From positions 1 through 41,223 of the forward strand of contig CAJFRA010000022.1 of assembly GCA_904419295.1 (NCBI GenBank): DNA of 41,223 bases. The letters run 5' to 3'. A program made the translations under genes and the position numbers. Below the pieces are notes generated by a model, which did no database searches, was not told the DNA's origin, and saw nothing but the letters and a program-made list of their open reading frames with translations. Origin of the DNA: Candidatus Pseudobutyricicoccus lothianensis. GTDB lineage: Bacteria; Bacillota; Clostridia; Oscillospirales; Butyricicoccaceae. Shown piece after piece: positions 1-7,738 of this stretch; positions within the stretch are counted from its first letter, which is position 1, and each line of letters opens with the position of its first letter.

Positions 1-81
1 AAATAGTATCAATCCAGTATCAAGAGCAGTATGGACGGGCAAAAAAGCCTGTATTCATGCGGGTTTTCGCCGTTTCGAGCG
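1..81. other. Window edge, no gene called
   Basis: This short stretch lies downstream of the guaA stop. It contains a short direct repeat (AGTATCAA at 5-12 and 16-23) but no convincing hairpin terminator for guaA and no readable gene. Confidence 0.4.
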
Positions 82-1620
82 TCATTCCCACTCGATGGTT
101 GCTGGGGGTTTGGAGGTAATGTCATACACAATGCGGTTGATATGGCCTACCTCATTGACAATGCGGTTTGATACCGTTTCCAGCACTTCATAAGGGATGC
201 GGGCCCATGTCGCTGTCATGAAATCGGAAGTGACGACACCGCGAAGGGCCAATGTATAATCATAAGTCCGCTCATCGCCCATGACGCCCACAGAGCGCAT
301 ATTGGTCAGCACGGCAAAATATTGATTGATCTCCCGATCCAATTTTGCCTTGGCGATCTCTTCCCGGAAAATGGCGTCGGCATCCCGCAGGATATCCAGC
401 TTCTCGGCTGTGATCTCACCAATGACACGCACGGCAAGGCCCGGCCCCGGGAAGGGCTGGCGCCATACCAATTCTTCCGGCAAGCCCAGTTCGATGCCCA
501 GCGCCCGCACTTCGTCTTTGAACAAAAGGCGCAAAGGCTCGATGATTTCTTTGAAATCCACATAATCCGGCAGACCGCCCACGTTGTGGTGGCTCTTGAT
601 CACAGCGCTTTTTCCCAAGCCACTTTCCACCACATCTGGGTAGATGGTGCCTTGTGCCAAAAAGTCCACGGCGCCGATCTTTTTGCTCTCTTCTTCAAAT
701 ACCCGGATGAATTCTTCGCCAATGATCTTGCGCTTTTTCTCTGGGTCGGTCACACCGGCCAGCTTGGTCAAGAACCGATCCTGCACATTGGCGCGGATGA
801 TATTCATGTCGAACTTTTCCTTCATCACCTGCTCGACCATGTCACCTTCATCTTTGCGCAACAGGCCATGATCAACAAACACACAAGTCAGCTGCTTGCC
901 AACGGCACGGCTGATGAGGGCAGCAGCCACAGAGCTATCTACGCCACCAGAAAGGGCCAGCAGCACTTTGCCATCCCCCACCTGCTGGCGGATCTTTTCA
1001 ATGGCTTCCACCGAGTAAGACGCCATGGTCCATTCGTTTTGCAGGCCGCAGATGCGGTACAGGAAGTTTTGCAGGATGAGAATGCCCTGCTCTGTGTGCA
1101 TGACTTCTGGATGGAACTGCACACCATACAGCTTCCGCTCCACATTTTCAATGGCTGCGGTGGGGCAATCCTTCGTTTTAGCCGATATGACGAACCCTTC
1201 CGGCAGCTTGTCCACCGAAATGGTGTGGCTCATCCAACAAACCGATTGCTGGCGGACTCCTTCAAACAGAAGGCTGGTGGAGTTGTGCCACAGCTCCGCT
1301 TTGCCATATTCCCGCACATCTCCTGCTTTGCAGGTGCCGCCCAGCATATAAGTCATCAGCTGTTGCCCATAGCAAATTCCCAGCACAGGTATGCCCAGTT
1401 CAAAGATCTCAGGGGCGCAGCGGGGAGCATCTTCCTCGTAAACAGTGGAAGGCCCGCCGGTGAAGATGATGCCCGAGGGGCCAAACGCGCGGATCTCTTC
1501 CATAGAAATGGTATAGGGTTTGATTTCGCAGTACACCCCGCACTCCCGCACACGCCGGGCGATCAGCAGGTTGTATTGGCCACCGAAATCCAAAATCAGA
1601 ACACGGCTGCGTTCACTCAT
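82..1620 (-). CDS. guaA: GMP synthase (glutamine-hydrolysing)
   Basis: GuaA makes GMP from XMP, ATP and glutamine in the cytoplasm, the last step of guanine nucleotide synthesis. The 512-residue protein has the usual length and both halves. The N-terminal class I glutaminase domain has the nucleophile Cys83 in GICYGQQ and the His170/Glu172 pair in QFHPE. The ATP pyrophosphatase domain has the PP-loop SGGVDSS at 224-230, and the dimerisation domain ends in the family-typical KPPATIEWE. The reading frame is open 56 codons further upstream, but I chose the ATG at 1620 because an AGGAGG site precedes it and the protein then begins like its family ([16 protein letters not shown]). A good promoter lies just upstream. 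No riboswitch fits in the short leader. Confidence 0.97.
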   Translation of the reverse strand: MSERSRVLILDFGGQYNLLIARRVRECGVYCEIKPYTISMEEIRAFGPSGIIFTGGPSTVYEEDAPRCAPEIFELGIPVLGICYGQQLMTYMLGGTCKAGDVREYGKAELWHNSTSLLFEGVRQQSVCWMSHTISVDKLPEGFVISAKTKDCPTAAIENVERKLYGVQFHPEVMHTEQGILILQNFLYRICGLQNEWTMASYSVEAIEKIRQQVGDGKVLLALSGGVDSSVAAALISRAVGKQLTCVFVDHGLLRKDEGDMVEQVMKEKFDMNIIRANVQDRFLTKLAGVTDPEKKRKIIGEEFIRVFEEESKKIGAVDFLAQGTIYPDVVESGLGKSAVIKSHHNVGGLPDYVDFKEIIEPLRLLFKDEVRALGIELGLPEELVWRQPFPGPGLAVRVIGEITAEKLDILRDADAIFREEIAKAKLDREINQYFAVLTNMRSVGVMGDERTYDYTLALRGVVTSDFMTATWARIPYEVLETVSNRIVNEVGHINRIVYDITSKPPATIEWE

Positions 1621-1657
1621 TTCAAATCCTCCTGTACATATCGATCCAGTATAGTTT

Positions 1658-1686
1658 AGTATCTCACAATAAAGCCGAAATTTCAA
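1658..1686 (-). promoter_or_regulatory. guaA promoter
   Basis: On the minus strand TTGAAA (1681-1686) and GATACT (1658-1663) are separated by 17 bp, close to the sigma-A consensus. The start codon of guaA follows about 38 bp after the -10 element. Confidence 0.7.
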
Positions 1687-1831
1687 CCTCTTTTCTGGGT
1701 TTTTGGCAAGATTTATCACGGATGGCAGCGCCGGTTTTTGGAATATTCCCCTTTCCCTTTCAGAAACTATGGGTACACGGCGCTGCATTCATGGAAAGCT
1801 GCGCCAAATGAAAACAGGAGGAACCAGCGAA

Positions 1832-3148
1832 ATGGATACCCGTACAATGCGCATCCGGACCGCCGCAGCCTTGTGTTGCACCGCGGTCTTTGCCATGGTG
1901 CCTGCGGCTCGGGCCCTTTTTGACAAAGAGCCCGATGCCCCTGCCATGGCCACTTTTTCCAAAACCGATACCTCTGGCGCCACCGTGACCTTCTGCCAGG
2001 AAGATTTTACTTCACGCCTGGCGGGGGATGATGAATTGGAGGGCGTCGTCATCAACACACTTCCCCCGGCGGAAGCAGGGGTGCTGAAGGTCAGCGGCCG
2101 GGCTTTGCAATGCGGCGAAGGCATTACAGCCGACGGCTTGGATACCCTGTCGTTTGAACCGGCCGGCACGCAGGACACCCATGCCAGCTTCTCTTTTATT
2201 CCGGTATTTGACGAGTATGGAGCCGGCGACCAGAGCGTGACAGTCAGCATCAATTTGGCCAATACCCCCAACGGGGCGCCTCTGGCCGAAGCTTTGCAGT
2301 TTGAGACCTATGTGGATCTGGCTTGCAACGGCCAGCTGAAGGCTACAGATCCCGAAGGAGATCCCTGCACCTACTCCATTGTGGAGCAGCCGAAAAAAGG
2401 GACCGTTGAGATCACAGGCGACACATTTTGCTATGTCCCCCAGGAGGGCAAGGCCTACAGCGAAACATTCAGCTACTGCGCAGTGGATCAATATGGCAAC
2501 GCATCCAACCCGGCTACGGTAAAAATGACGGTAAAGAAACAAAAGAGCAAAGAGACCATCCGCTATGCCGACCTGGAGAATGACCCCAGCCATTATGCGG
2601 CGATCAAGCTGGCGGAAGCCGGGGTGTTCACCGGCGAAGAGATCGGCGGCACCTATTTCCTTTCGCCAAATGAGACGGTGAGCCGTGCGCAATTTATCTC
2701 TATGGTCATGGCTGGAGCCGATGCGCCAGTGCCCACCGCAGCCATTCCCAGCGGCCTGGCCGATGACGCAGCCACACCCAAATGGGCCAAAGCGGCCTCT
2801 GCGGCAGCCCTCCATGCAGGCATTGTCACCGGCAGCCCCAACGGCAGCGGGAGCCGGGAACTGCGGGCAGAAGATCCCATCACCCGCGCGGAAGCCGCTG
2901 CTATTTTGGACCGTGCCGCCCAGCTGCCGGCAGACCAACTGACCGAAGAGGTGTTTGCCGATGGTGGTGAGATCCCCCAGTGGGCAGCCCAAGCGGTGAT
3001 CAACGCTACAAACGCCGGCATTTTGGACACCCAAAATGGCCAAGTGCGCCCCAATGACACCTTGACGCGGGCCGAGGCCGTGCAGATGGTATATCGGGCT
3101 TTCCCCCAAGAAGAAGAAAGCGGCGGCATTTTAGATTTTCTCAAATAG
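1832..3148 (+). CDS. Secreted S-layer homology (SLH) domain protein with Ig-like domain
   Basis: This 438-residue protein starts with a Sec-type signal peptide (Arg-containing n-region, hydrophobic core, AARA-like cleavage site near residue 28). A middle part of about 120 residues reads as an Ig/cadherin-like beta fold, with an ATDPEGDP motif followed by a KGTVEI-type strand. Three SLH repeats follow from about residue 243 to the end; each has the (Y/F)AD...A...G(I/V)..G.......(I/V)(T/S)RA pattern. SLH domains bind secondary cell-wall polymer, so the protein is probably held non-covalently on the cell surface. I chose the ATG at 1832, which follows AGGAGG at 1816-1821; the open frame upstream lacks a ribosome site and would bury the signal peptide. 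The ligand or enzymatic role, if any, is unknown. Confidence 0.85.
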   Translation: MDTRTMRIRTAAALCCTAVFAMVPAARALFDKEPDAPAMATFSKTDTSGATVTFCQEDFTSRLAGDDELEGVVINTLPPAEAGVLKVSGRALQCGEGITADGLDTLSFEPAGTQDTHASFSFIPVFDEYGAGDQSVTVSINLANTPNGAPLAEALQFETYVDLACNGQLKATDPEGDPCTYSIVEQPKKGTVEITGDTFCYVPQEGKAYSETFSYCAVDQYGNASNPATVKMTVKKQKSKETIRYADLENDPSHYAAIKLAEAGVFTGEEIGGTYFLSPNETVSRAQFISMVMAGADAPVPTAAIPSGLADDAATPKWAKAASAAALHAGIVTGSPNGSGSRELRAEDPITRAEAAAILDRAAQLPADQLTEEVFADGGEIPQWAAQAVINATNAGILDTQNGQVRPNDTLTRAEAVQMVYRAFPQEEESGGILDFLK

Positions 3149-3156
3149 GAGCCTGG

Positions 3157-3196
3157 TCCGGCAAAGAGGTTGCTTTTCAGCGGCTTCTTTGCCGGA
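3157..3196. terminator. Hairpin between convergent genes
   Basis: An 11-bp perfect stem (TCCGGCAAAGA, 3157-3167, with TCTTTGCCGGA, 3186-3196) lies between the SLH gene and the end of rqcH. There is no strong U-tract on either side, so its role as a terminator for the SLH gene is likely but not certain. Confidence 0.6.
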
Positions 3197-3198
3197 TC

Positions 3199-4899
3199 TC
3201 ATTCTTCTAGGCGGGGGCGTACGAACAGCGTCTTATAGTCGGTGTAGATGACCATGCCTGGCTTGGCGCCGGAAGGCTTTTTGACATAGCGGGCTTTGGT
3301 GCAATCGACGGCGGCTAGACTTTGCCCGGCCAACTTGGAGTGCCCGGCAGCGATGGAAGCTGCAAATTCCAGGTCCGCCGCCTCTGGCTCTCTGCCCTCT
3401 GTAAACAGGATCACGTGGGAGCCAGGGGCCAGGTGGGAGTGGAACCACAGATCGTTTTTGGCGGCCATGTGCAGCGTCAGTTCATCGTTTTCACGGTTGT
3501 TCCGGCCGCACAGCACCCGGAAGCCCCCGGGGGATGTGTACTCCCGCGGGTGAAAGACCGCTTTCTTCTTCCGTTGGCCTTTCTGGTTGCTGCGCAGATA
3601 TCCGCTCTCCACCAATTCCTCCCGAATGGCCGCGACCTCCTTGACTTCCCGCGCCTGCTGCAGGGCCAACAGTACGCTCTGTACATATTCCAGCTCCTGG
3701 CGGCCGCTGTCGATCTGGCGCACCAAGGCCTCTTCGGCGTTTTTCATGCGGGTATATTCTTTGTATAAGCGCTGTGCATTCTGCTGTGCGGTCAGATCCC
3801 GATCCAGCTCCAATGTGATCGGTTCTAGGCCGGGTGAAAAATAATCGGTGACCACTGCTTGCCCGGCACCAGGCGGGATGGCGTGGATATTGGCCATGAT
3901 CAGATCGGCCTGCCGCTTGAGTTCTTCCCTCTTTTGGGCGTGGAGCAGGTCGTTTTGTTGATTGGCCAGTTTTTTGATGAGCCGGTTTTCCACCGTGCTC
4001 ATCTGCTTGACTAAGGATGCAGTGGCAGTTTTTTTGTATTCTTCCGCCGTTTTCTCGCTGTAAAAAAGCTGGATGAGCTGTGAGAAACTGGGCATGACCC
4101 GCATTTCGGCTTGAGGGCCAAAATGCTCCATCGGCATAAAAGTGAAGTCCAAATAAGCATCTTGCTGGACCACTAAGGTGGGCTGATAGTTCCCCTGCTC
4201 GATCCGCTGTGCCAGGCCGGACAGCTGCTGCACCAGGGCTGGGCGGCTGCCATGGCTGCGGTAAGCCAATTCACGGCCTACCAAAGGCGACACCACATCG
4301 AATAGGCTTCCCAGCTCTTTTGCCGGGTCTTCCAATGGCAGCTGATCCACAAATGCAGCCAACTCCCCTTCTGTCCATCCGACCAAGGGCTGGCGGGGCG
4401 GACTGGGAGGCATGTGGTATTTCAAGCCGGGCAAGATGGGGCGCGTAGGCGACATCTCGGCATCCACTTTTTTCAGGCATCCCAAGATGGTCTGGTTGGC
4501 ATCTAACAAGATCAAGTTATTCCGCCGGCCGGTGAGCTCGATCACTAAAGATTTTTCCGATAATTCACCAAATTCATCGTAGGCTGAAAAGCGGAACCAG
4601 AGCATGCGCTCCATAGCGGGCTGTTCCACCTCGAGCAGCCGGGCGGCCGTCAAGTGCTTGCGCAGTAACATGCAAAACATAGGCGGCGCTTCCGGGTTTT
4701 CCGCTTTTTCTTCGGTGAGATAGACCCGCCCACCAGCGCCGGAACAACAGAGCATCAGGCGGAAAGAGCCGGCGGGGCTGCGCATTTGCAATACCACTTC
4801 TTCCCGCCGGGGCATATGGACTTTGTCCACCCGGCAATCTTGCAGGACTCGGCTCAGCTCCAGCCCCAAAGCATGGATCGTTATGGAATCAAAAGACAT
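3199..4899 (-). CDS. rqcH: Ribosome-quality-control factor RqcH (NFACT family)
   Basis: RqcH (bacterial Rqc2/NEMF, formerly called fibronectin-binding protein A) binds obstructed 50S subunits and directs C-terminal alanine tailing of stalled chains for degradation. The 566-residue length is typical. The NFACT-N domain starts with the family-like MSFDSITIHALGLEL and contains a basic GRRNN loop. A long helical coiled-coil region sits at about 270-420, and the C-terminal NFACT-R domain contains NDLWFHSH followed by PGSHVIL. It starts 2 bp after the trmK stop with a GAGGTGA ribosome site, so the two genes form one unit. The role comes from the family; nothing here departs from it. Confidence 0.9.
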   Translation of the reverse strand: MSFDSITIHALGLELSRVLQDCRVDKVHMPRREEVVLQMRSPAGSFRLMLCCSGAGGRVYLTEEKAENPEAPPMFCMLLRKHLTAARLLEVEQPAMERMLWFRFSAYDEFGELSEKSLVIELTGRRNNLILLDANQTILGCLKKVDAEMSPTRPILPGLKYHMPPSPPRQPLVGWTEGELAAFVDQLPLEDPAKELGSLFDVVSPLVGRELAYRSHGSRPALVQQLSGLAQRIEQGNYQPTLVVQQDAYLDFTFMPMEHFGPQAEMRVMPSFSQLIQLFYSEKTAEEYKKTATASLVKQMSTVENRLIKKLANQQNDLLHAQKREELKRQADLIMANIHAIPPGAGQAVVTDYFSPGLEPITLELDRDLTAQQNAQRLYKEYTRMKNAEEALVRQIDSGRQELEYVQSVLLALQQAREVKEVAAIREELVESGYLRSNQKGQRKKKAVFHPREYTSPGGFRVLCGRNNRENDELTLHMAAKNDLWFHSHLAPGSHVILFTEGREPEAADLEFAASIAAGHSKLAGQSLAAVDCTKARYVKKPSGAKPGMVIYTDYKTLFVRPRLEE

Positions 4900-4901
4900 T
4901 G

Positions 4902-5585
4902 CTACTTCACCTCATTTTCCTTTGCCGCAAAAGATTCCAGCAGGCGCAGTGCCCGCTGCTCCGGCGTATCAAACTGGTTGGCATGGCGCTGCCCTTGGGC
5001 GATGACGCGGTATTTTTGCAGCAACTTATCGCGATAGAGAGGCCACAATTCGTGGCGAAGCAAATGGGAAGTGAATAAATATTCAAACTCACCCGCACCG
5101 CTTTTATCTATACCATTTGTAATATTCATAGCTGCATAAACGCGTCCGGCGTCGGTCAAAACGACCTCTTGCGCAATGGCATATCCGTTCTCCACCAACC
5201 AACGCCGCAACCGTGGCGCTGCCGTCATAGGCTGCAGCACCAGCTTATGGGCGCCGTCTTTTGTCCAAGGCGCGTCTTTTAAGATGGCAGCGATCTCATC
5301 GCCGCCCATCCCTGCAATGACAATGGTATCTGCATCCGCGGGACCAAAGCCGGAAAGGCCGCTGCACAGCCGGGGTTCAATGCAGTCCGACAGCCCATAG
5401 GCTTGTATGGTGCGCCGGGCGTTTTCCAGCGGGCCGGGACGGATATCCGAGGCAAAGGCATATTCCACCCCATAATGCTGTACCAATAGAACGCACAGCT
5501 GGGCGTGGTCACATCCCACATCGATCACCCGGCGGGCCCCCTGGCACAATTGGGCGAGGCCCTCCATCCGCTTTGAATTCCTCAT
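4902..5585 (-). CDS. trmK: tRNA (adenine-22-N1)-methyltransferase
   Basis: TrmK methylates N1 of A22 in tRNA using S-adenosylmethionine. The 227-residue protein starts with a Rossmann-type SAM site (VIDVGCDHAQL) and carries the characteristic IAGMGG segment. The MRNSKRM start matches the family pattern M..SKRL. The start codon at 5585 is preceded by purine-rich sequence containing GGGGAGG, which is very close to the ATG, and AGGAGA a little further away. It lies directly upstream of rqcH. No clear promoter is visible between it and the terminator at 5612-5648, so part of its expression may come from readthrough. Confidence 0.9.
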   Translation of the reverse strand: MRNSKRMEGLAQLCQGARRVIDVGCDHAQLCVLLVQHYGVEYAFASDIRPGPLENARRTIQAYGLSDCIEPRLCSGLSGFGPADADTIVIAGMGGDEIAAILKDAPWTKDGAHKLVLQPMTAAPRLRRWLVENGYAIAQEVVLTDAGRVYAAMNITNGIDKSGAGEFEYLFTSHLLRHELWPLYRDKLLQKYRVIAQGQRHANQFDTPEQRALRLLESFAAKENEVK

Positions 5586-5611
5586 GCCTCCCCTTCTCTC
5601 CTTTCTATGCG

Positions 5612-5648
5612 AAAAACAGCAGGCCGAATATCACTATCCGGCCTGCTG
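5612..5648 (-). terminator. Rho-independent terminator of the DUF1858 gene
   Basis: CAGCAGGCCG (5617-5626) pairs perfectly with CGGCCTGCTG (5639-5648). On the minus strand the 10-bp stem is followed by a run of five U. Confidence 0.85.
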
Positions 5649-5661
5649 CATCCATGTTTGT

Positions 5662-5862
5662 TTACTTCGACTGGAAATATTCGTTCAACCGATTAACCAG
5701 ATCATCCTCATTTACGCCGTGTACCACACAGGCTTCCGCAATGGATTCACCGCTGGAAGAAGGACAGCCGACGCAATGCATCCCGATCTCAAAGAAATAT
5801 CTGGCGGCGCCCATATCCTCAGCCAGGACTTCGCCGATGGTGGTGTCTCTTGTTACAACCAT
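5662..5862 (-). CDS. DUF1858 domain protein
   Basis: This is a 66-residue single-domain protein of the DUF1858 type, small proteins often linked to hybrid-cluster or redox proteins. The pattern begins with a short strand and the TIGEVL helix. The segment GMHCVGCPSSSGES follows, with a CxxC pair (HCVGC) that could bind a metal or act as a redox pair. A further Cys lies in EACVVHG. The start is well defined by AGGAGGT at 5871-5876. The gene has its own promoter and terminator, so it is monocistronic. The biochemical role of the family is not established. Confidence 0.85.
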   Translation of the reverse strand: MVVTRDTTIGEVLAEDMGAARYFFEIGMHCVGCPSSSGESIAEACVVHGVNEDDLVNRLNEYFQSK

Positions 5863-5899
5863 TTTGTTGCACCTCCTGTTCCGTTCTTAGTCTTTCCCC

Positions 5900-5928
5900 A
5901 TTATACACGAACATGCCATACAGCGCAA
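5900..5928 (-). promoter_or_regulatory. Promoter of DUF1858 gene
   Basis: A perfect TATAAT (minus strand, 5900-5905) lies 17 bp from a weak -35 TTGCGC (5923-5928). Confidence 0.65.
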
Positions 5929-5960
5929 GAGCACAGGGGAATTTTCTCACAGAGCAAGCA

Positions 5961-5994
5961 AAAACCGGGCCGCCAAAGCAGCCCGGTTTTGAGA
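5961..5994 (-). terminator. Terminator after zinc-ribbon gene
   Basis: AAAACCGGGC (5961-5970) pairs perfectly with GCCCGGTTTT (5981-5990). On the minus strand the stem ends in a U-run, just after the stop of the zinc-ribbon gene at 6010. Confidence 0.85.
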
Positions 5995-6009
5995 ATTTTC
6001 AAAGAAAAC

Positions 6010-6294
6010 TTAGCCCTGCTGTGCTTCCTTCATCTTGGCGAAGCATTCGCTGCAATAAACAGGCCGGTCAGACTTGGGCTCAAAAGGCACTCTCGCCTCT
6101 TTGCCGCAGGCGGCGCAAGTGGCGGTGAAATACTCTCTGGGGCCTCTGGCAGCGGCCTTTCTGGCATCGCGGCACTCTTTGCAGCGCTGGGGCTCATTTT
6201 GGAAGCCGCGCTCTGCATAAAACTCCTGCTCGCCCGCCGTAAAGACGAATTCTTTGCCGCATTCTTTGCATACGAGTGTTTTGTCCTGGAACAT
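6010..6294 (-). CDS. Zinc-ribbon protein with CxxC-x17-CxxC domain
   Basis: This is a 94-residue protein with eight cysteines in four CxxC pairs. The first ribbon uses CKEC near residue 9 and CKEC near residue 38. The second is CAAC, exactly 17 residues, then CSEC, the signature of a widespread Clostridia/Chloroflexi small zinc-ribbon family. Each four-cysteine set probably holds one zinc ion. A GAGAGG ribosome site precedes the ATG. It lies 69 bp downstream of the sigma factor gene in the same direction and may be cotranscribed with it. The function is unknown; nucleic-acid or protein binding is possible. Confidence 0.85.
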   Translation of the reverse strand: MFQDKTLVCKECGKEFVFTAGEQEFYAERGFQNEPQRCKECRDARKAAARGPREYFTATCAACGKEARVPFEPKSDRPVYCSECFAKMKEAQQG

Positions 6295-6363
6295 GTTGAG
6301 TTACCTCTCTTTTTCTCCCATCGTCTGGGTTTGGATATTTATTGCGAACAGGAACGAAGCCTG

Positions 6364-6930
6364 CTATCGCCCTTTTTGGAGATACATGGAGAGCTTCCGC
6401 CGGATACGCCGGATGGCATTATCCACTGACTTAGGCTCCCTTTGGAGCATGCGGGCAATTTCAGAGGAGCTGTAACCCGCCAGGTAATGTTTCAGGACGG
6501 AAGTTTCAAAAACAGACAACAACCCAGATAACGCGTTTTGGATTTCAAGAGTGGATTCCTTGGCCAATAACTCTGTTTCAGGATCTTGCTGCACTTTAAC
6601 GCCTGACAGCTGTTCGTGTTCTTCTACGCGTTCCGGCACCATGAACTCGATTTGCAGGTGCCCGTCTTTGCGCCGGCTGCGGCGCACGGCATCGTAGACT
6701 TGCCGACGGATGCACAGCGAAGCATAAGCCTCAAAATTGTCGTTCCGCTCCGGCGAATATCGCCGGATGGCTTTCAGCAGGCCGATCATCCCCTCCTGCA
6801 CCAAGTCGTCGTAATCGTCCCCGGCCAAAAAGAATGGGCGTACACAAGATTGCACCAACCGGACATAACGCCGGGCCAAAGCATCTTCCTGCTCCGGGCT
6901 TTGCTCGAAATGGGGATCACCCGCTGCCAT
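6364..6930 (-). CDS. RNA polymerase sigma factor, SigH-like
   Basis: This 188-residue sigma-70 family protein is most like SigH, the stationary-phase/early-sporulation sigma factor of Firmicutes. Region 2 reads DDYDDLVQEGMIGLLKAI, followed by ASLCIRRQV as in SigH. The C-terminal region 4 helix-turn-helix reads YSSSEIARMLQREPKSVDNA, with the SigH-like KSVDNAI(R/Q)R end. I place the start at 6930, where GTGAGGT gives a ribosome site with 7-bp spacing; the longer frame to 6957 has none. Promoter elements lie upstream. Whether it drives sporulation or competence genes cannot be read from this window, so I give no gene symbol. Confidence 0.85.
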   Translation of the reverse strand: MAAGDPHFEQSPEQEDALARRYVRLVQSCVRPFFLAGDDYDDLVQEGMIGLLKAIRRYSPERNDNFEAYASLCIRRQVYDAVRRSRRKDGHLQIEFMVPERVEEHEQLSGVKVQQDPETELLAKESTLEIQNALSGLLSVFETSVLKHYLAGYSSSEIARMLQREPKSVDNAIRRIRRKLSMYLQKGR

Positions 6931-6970
6931 AGTAAACCTCACTGTGCGTCTGGTCATTTTGCACGATGCA

Positions 6971-7000
6971 AATATATCATATACCCTGTAGCTTTGTCAA
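6971..7000 (-). promoter_or_regulatory. Promoter of the sigma factor gene
   Basis: A perfect -35 TTGACA (6995-7000) and TATATT (6971-6976) are separated by 18 bp on the minus strand. Confidence 0.75.
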
Positions 7001-7050
7001 GAATAATTATTGCAAATGACAAAAAACATCTTGCAAAGCCAATACAACTC

Positions 7051-7509
7051 TTATTTGAGAATTTCTTCCGGGTCAATGGAATGTTCGTTTTTTACAGTGG
7101 ATAAGATGACAATGGTCTTGGTCATCTTCACACCACTGACGCTTTTCACCTGGTTGAGCACCCGTTCCAGGGTATGGGTGGAGTTGGTGACGACCTTCAG
7201 GATAAAATCAAAATCCCCCGTGATGTAGTGGCACTCCAAGATCTCCTTGTTGTCTTTTACAAAGTTGGTGAAGGGTTCAATGTATTTGGGGTGCTCCAGG
7301 CTGATGGAGATAAAGCTGGTCACATCCTTGCCCGCCTTGGCCTGGTCGATGATGGTGGTGTGCTGGCGGATCATCCCCGAATTCTCCAGTTTGCGGATCC
7401 GCTCGATGACAGCTGACACAGACATGCTCACCTTTTCGCTGATCACTGAGGCATTTTCCCGCGCATTGTTTTTCAAACATCGCAGGATCTTCACATCGAT
7501 CTCATCCAT
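7051..7509 (-). CDS. Lrp/AsnC family transcriptional regulator
   Basis: The 152-residue protein has an N-terminal winged helix-turn-helix (about residues 1-60, DEIDVKILRCLKNNAR... with recognition helix SAVIERIRKLE). A RAM ligand-binding domain (about 65-145, with YITGDFDFILKV) follows. Family members sense amino acids and form octamers on DNA. The ATG at 7509 has a strong GAGGAGG site. The gene has its own promoter and no adjacent amino-acid gene, so targets cannot be inferred. It may be global, or act on the peptidase and aminotransferase genes elsewhere in the window; that is speculation. Confidence 0.9.
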   Translation of the reverse strand: MDEIDVKILRCLKNNARENASVISEKVSMSVSAVIERIRKLENSGMIRQHTTIIDQAKAGKDVTSFISISLEHPKYIEPFTNFVKDNKEILECHYITGDFDFILKVVTNSTHTLERVLNQVKSVSGVKMTKTIVILSTVKNEHSIDPEEILK

Positions 7510-7572
7510 GGTTTTTCCTCCTCTCTGGGGCGAAGAGGAACTTGCCCCAGCACAAAATAAGTCGCAAGTTTA

Positions 7573-7600
7573 ATTATAAGTTATTTTTGCCCGAGTGCAA
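7573..7600 (-). promoter_or_regulatory. Promoter of the Lrp/AsnC gene
   Basis: A perfect TATAAT (7573-7578) lies 16 bp from a weak -35 TTGCAC (7595-7600) on the minus strand. The leader is about 60 nt. Confidence 0.6.
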
Positions 7601-7681
7601 GGCTTTTTTGCGAGGAGGTCGAAAAAATTTTTTGTTTCCTGCTCTTTTTCGCAATTATTTCCGCTTGCGGCTGACAAGGAA

Positions 7682-7714
7682 AAAACAGGCTGCCCCAATA
7701 GGACAGCCTGTTTT
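7682..7714 (-). terminator. Terminator of glmS
   Basis: AAAACAGGCTG (7682-7692) pairs perfectly with CAGCCTGTTTT (7704-7714). On the minus strand the stem runs into a U-tract. It closes the ruv-glm transcription unit. Confidence 0.85.
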
Positions 7715-7738
7715 GCGTGTAAAGGGAGATGCCTTAAC

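Noticed and set aside
322-1659. Long open frame opposite guaA
   Set aside because: It is a mirror of guaA in a GC-rich genome, with no start signal and no recognisable domain.
1621-1700. Purine riboswitch before guaA
   Set aside because: The leader after the promoter is under 40 nt and has no aptamer core.
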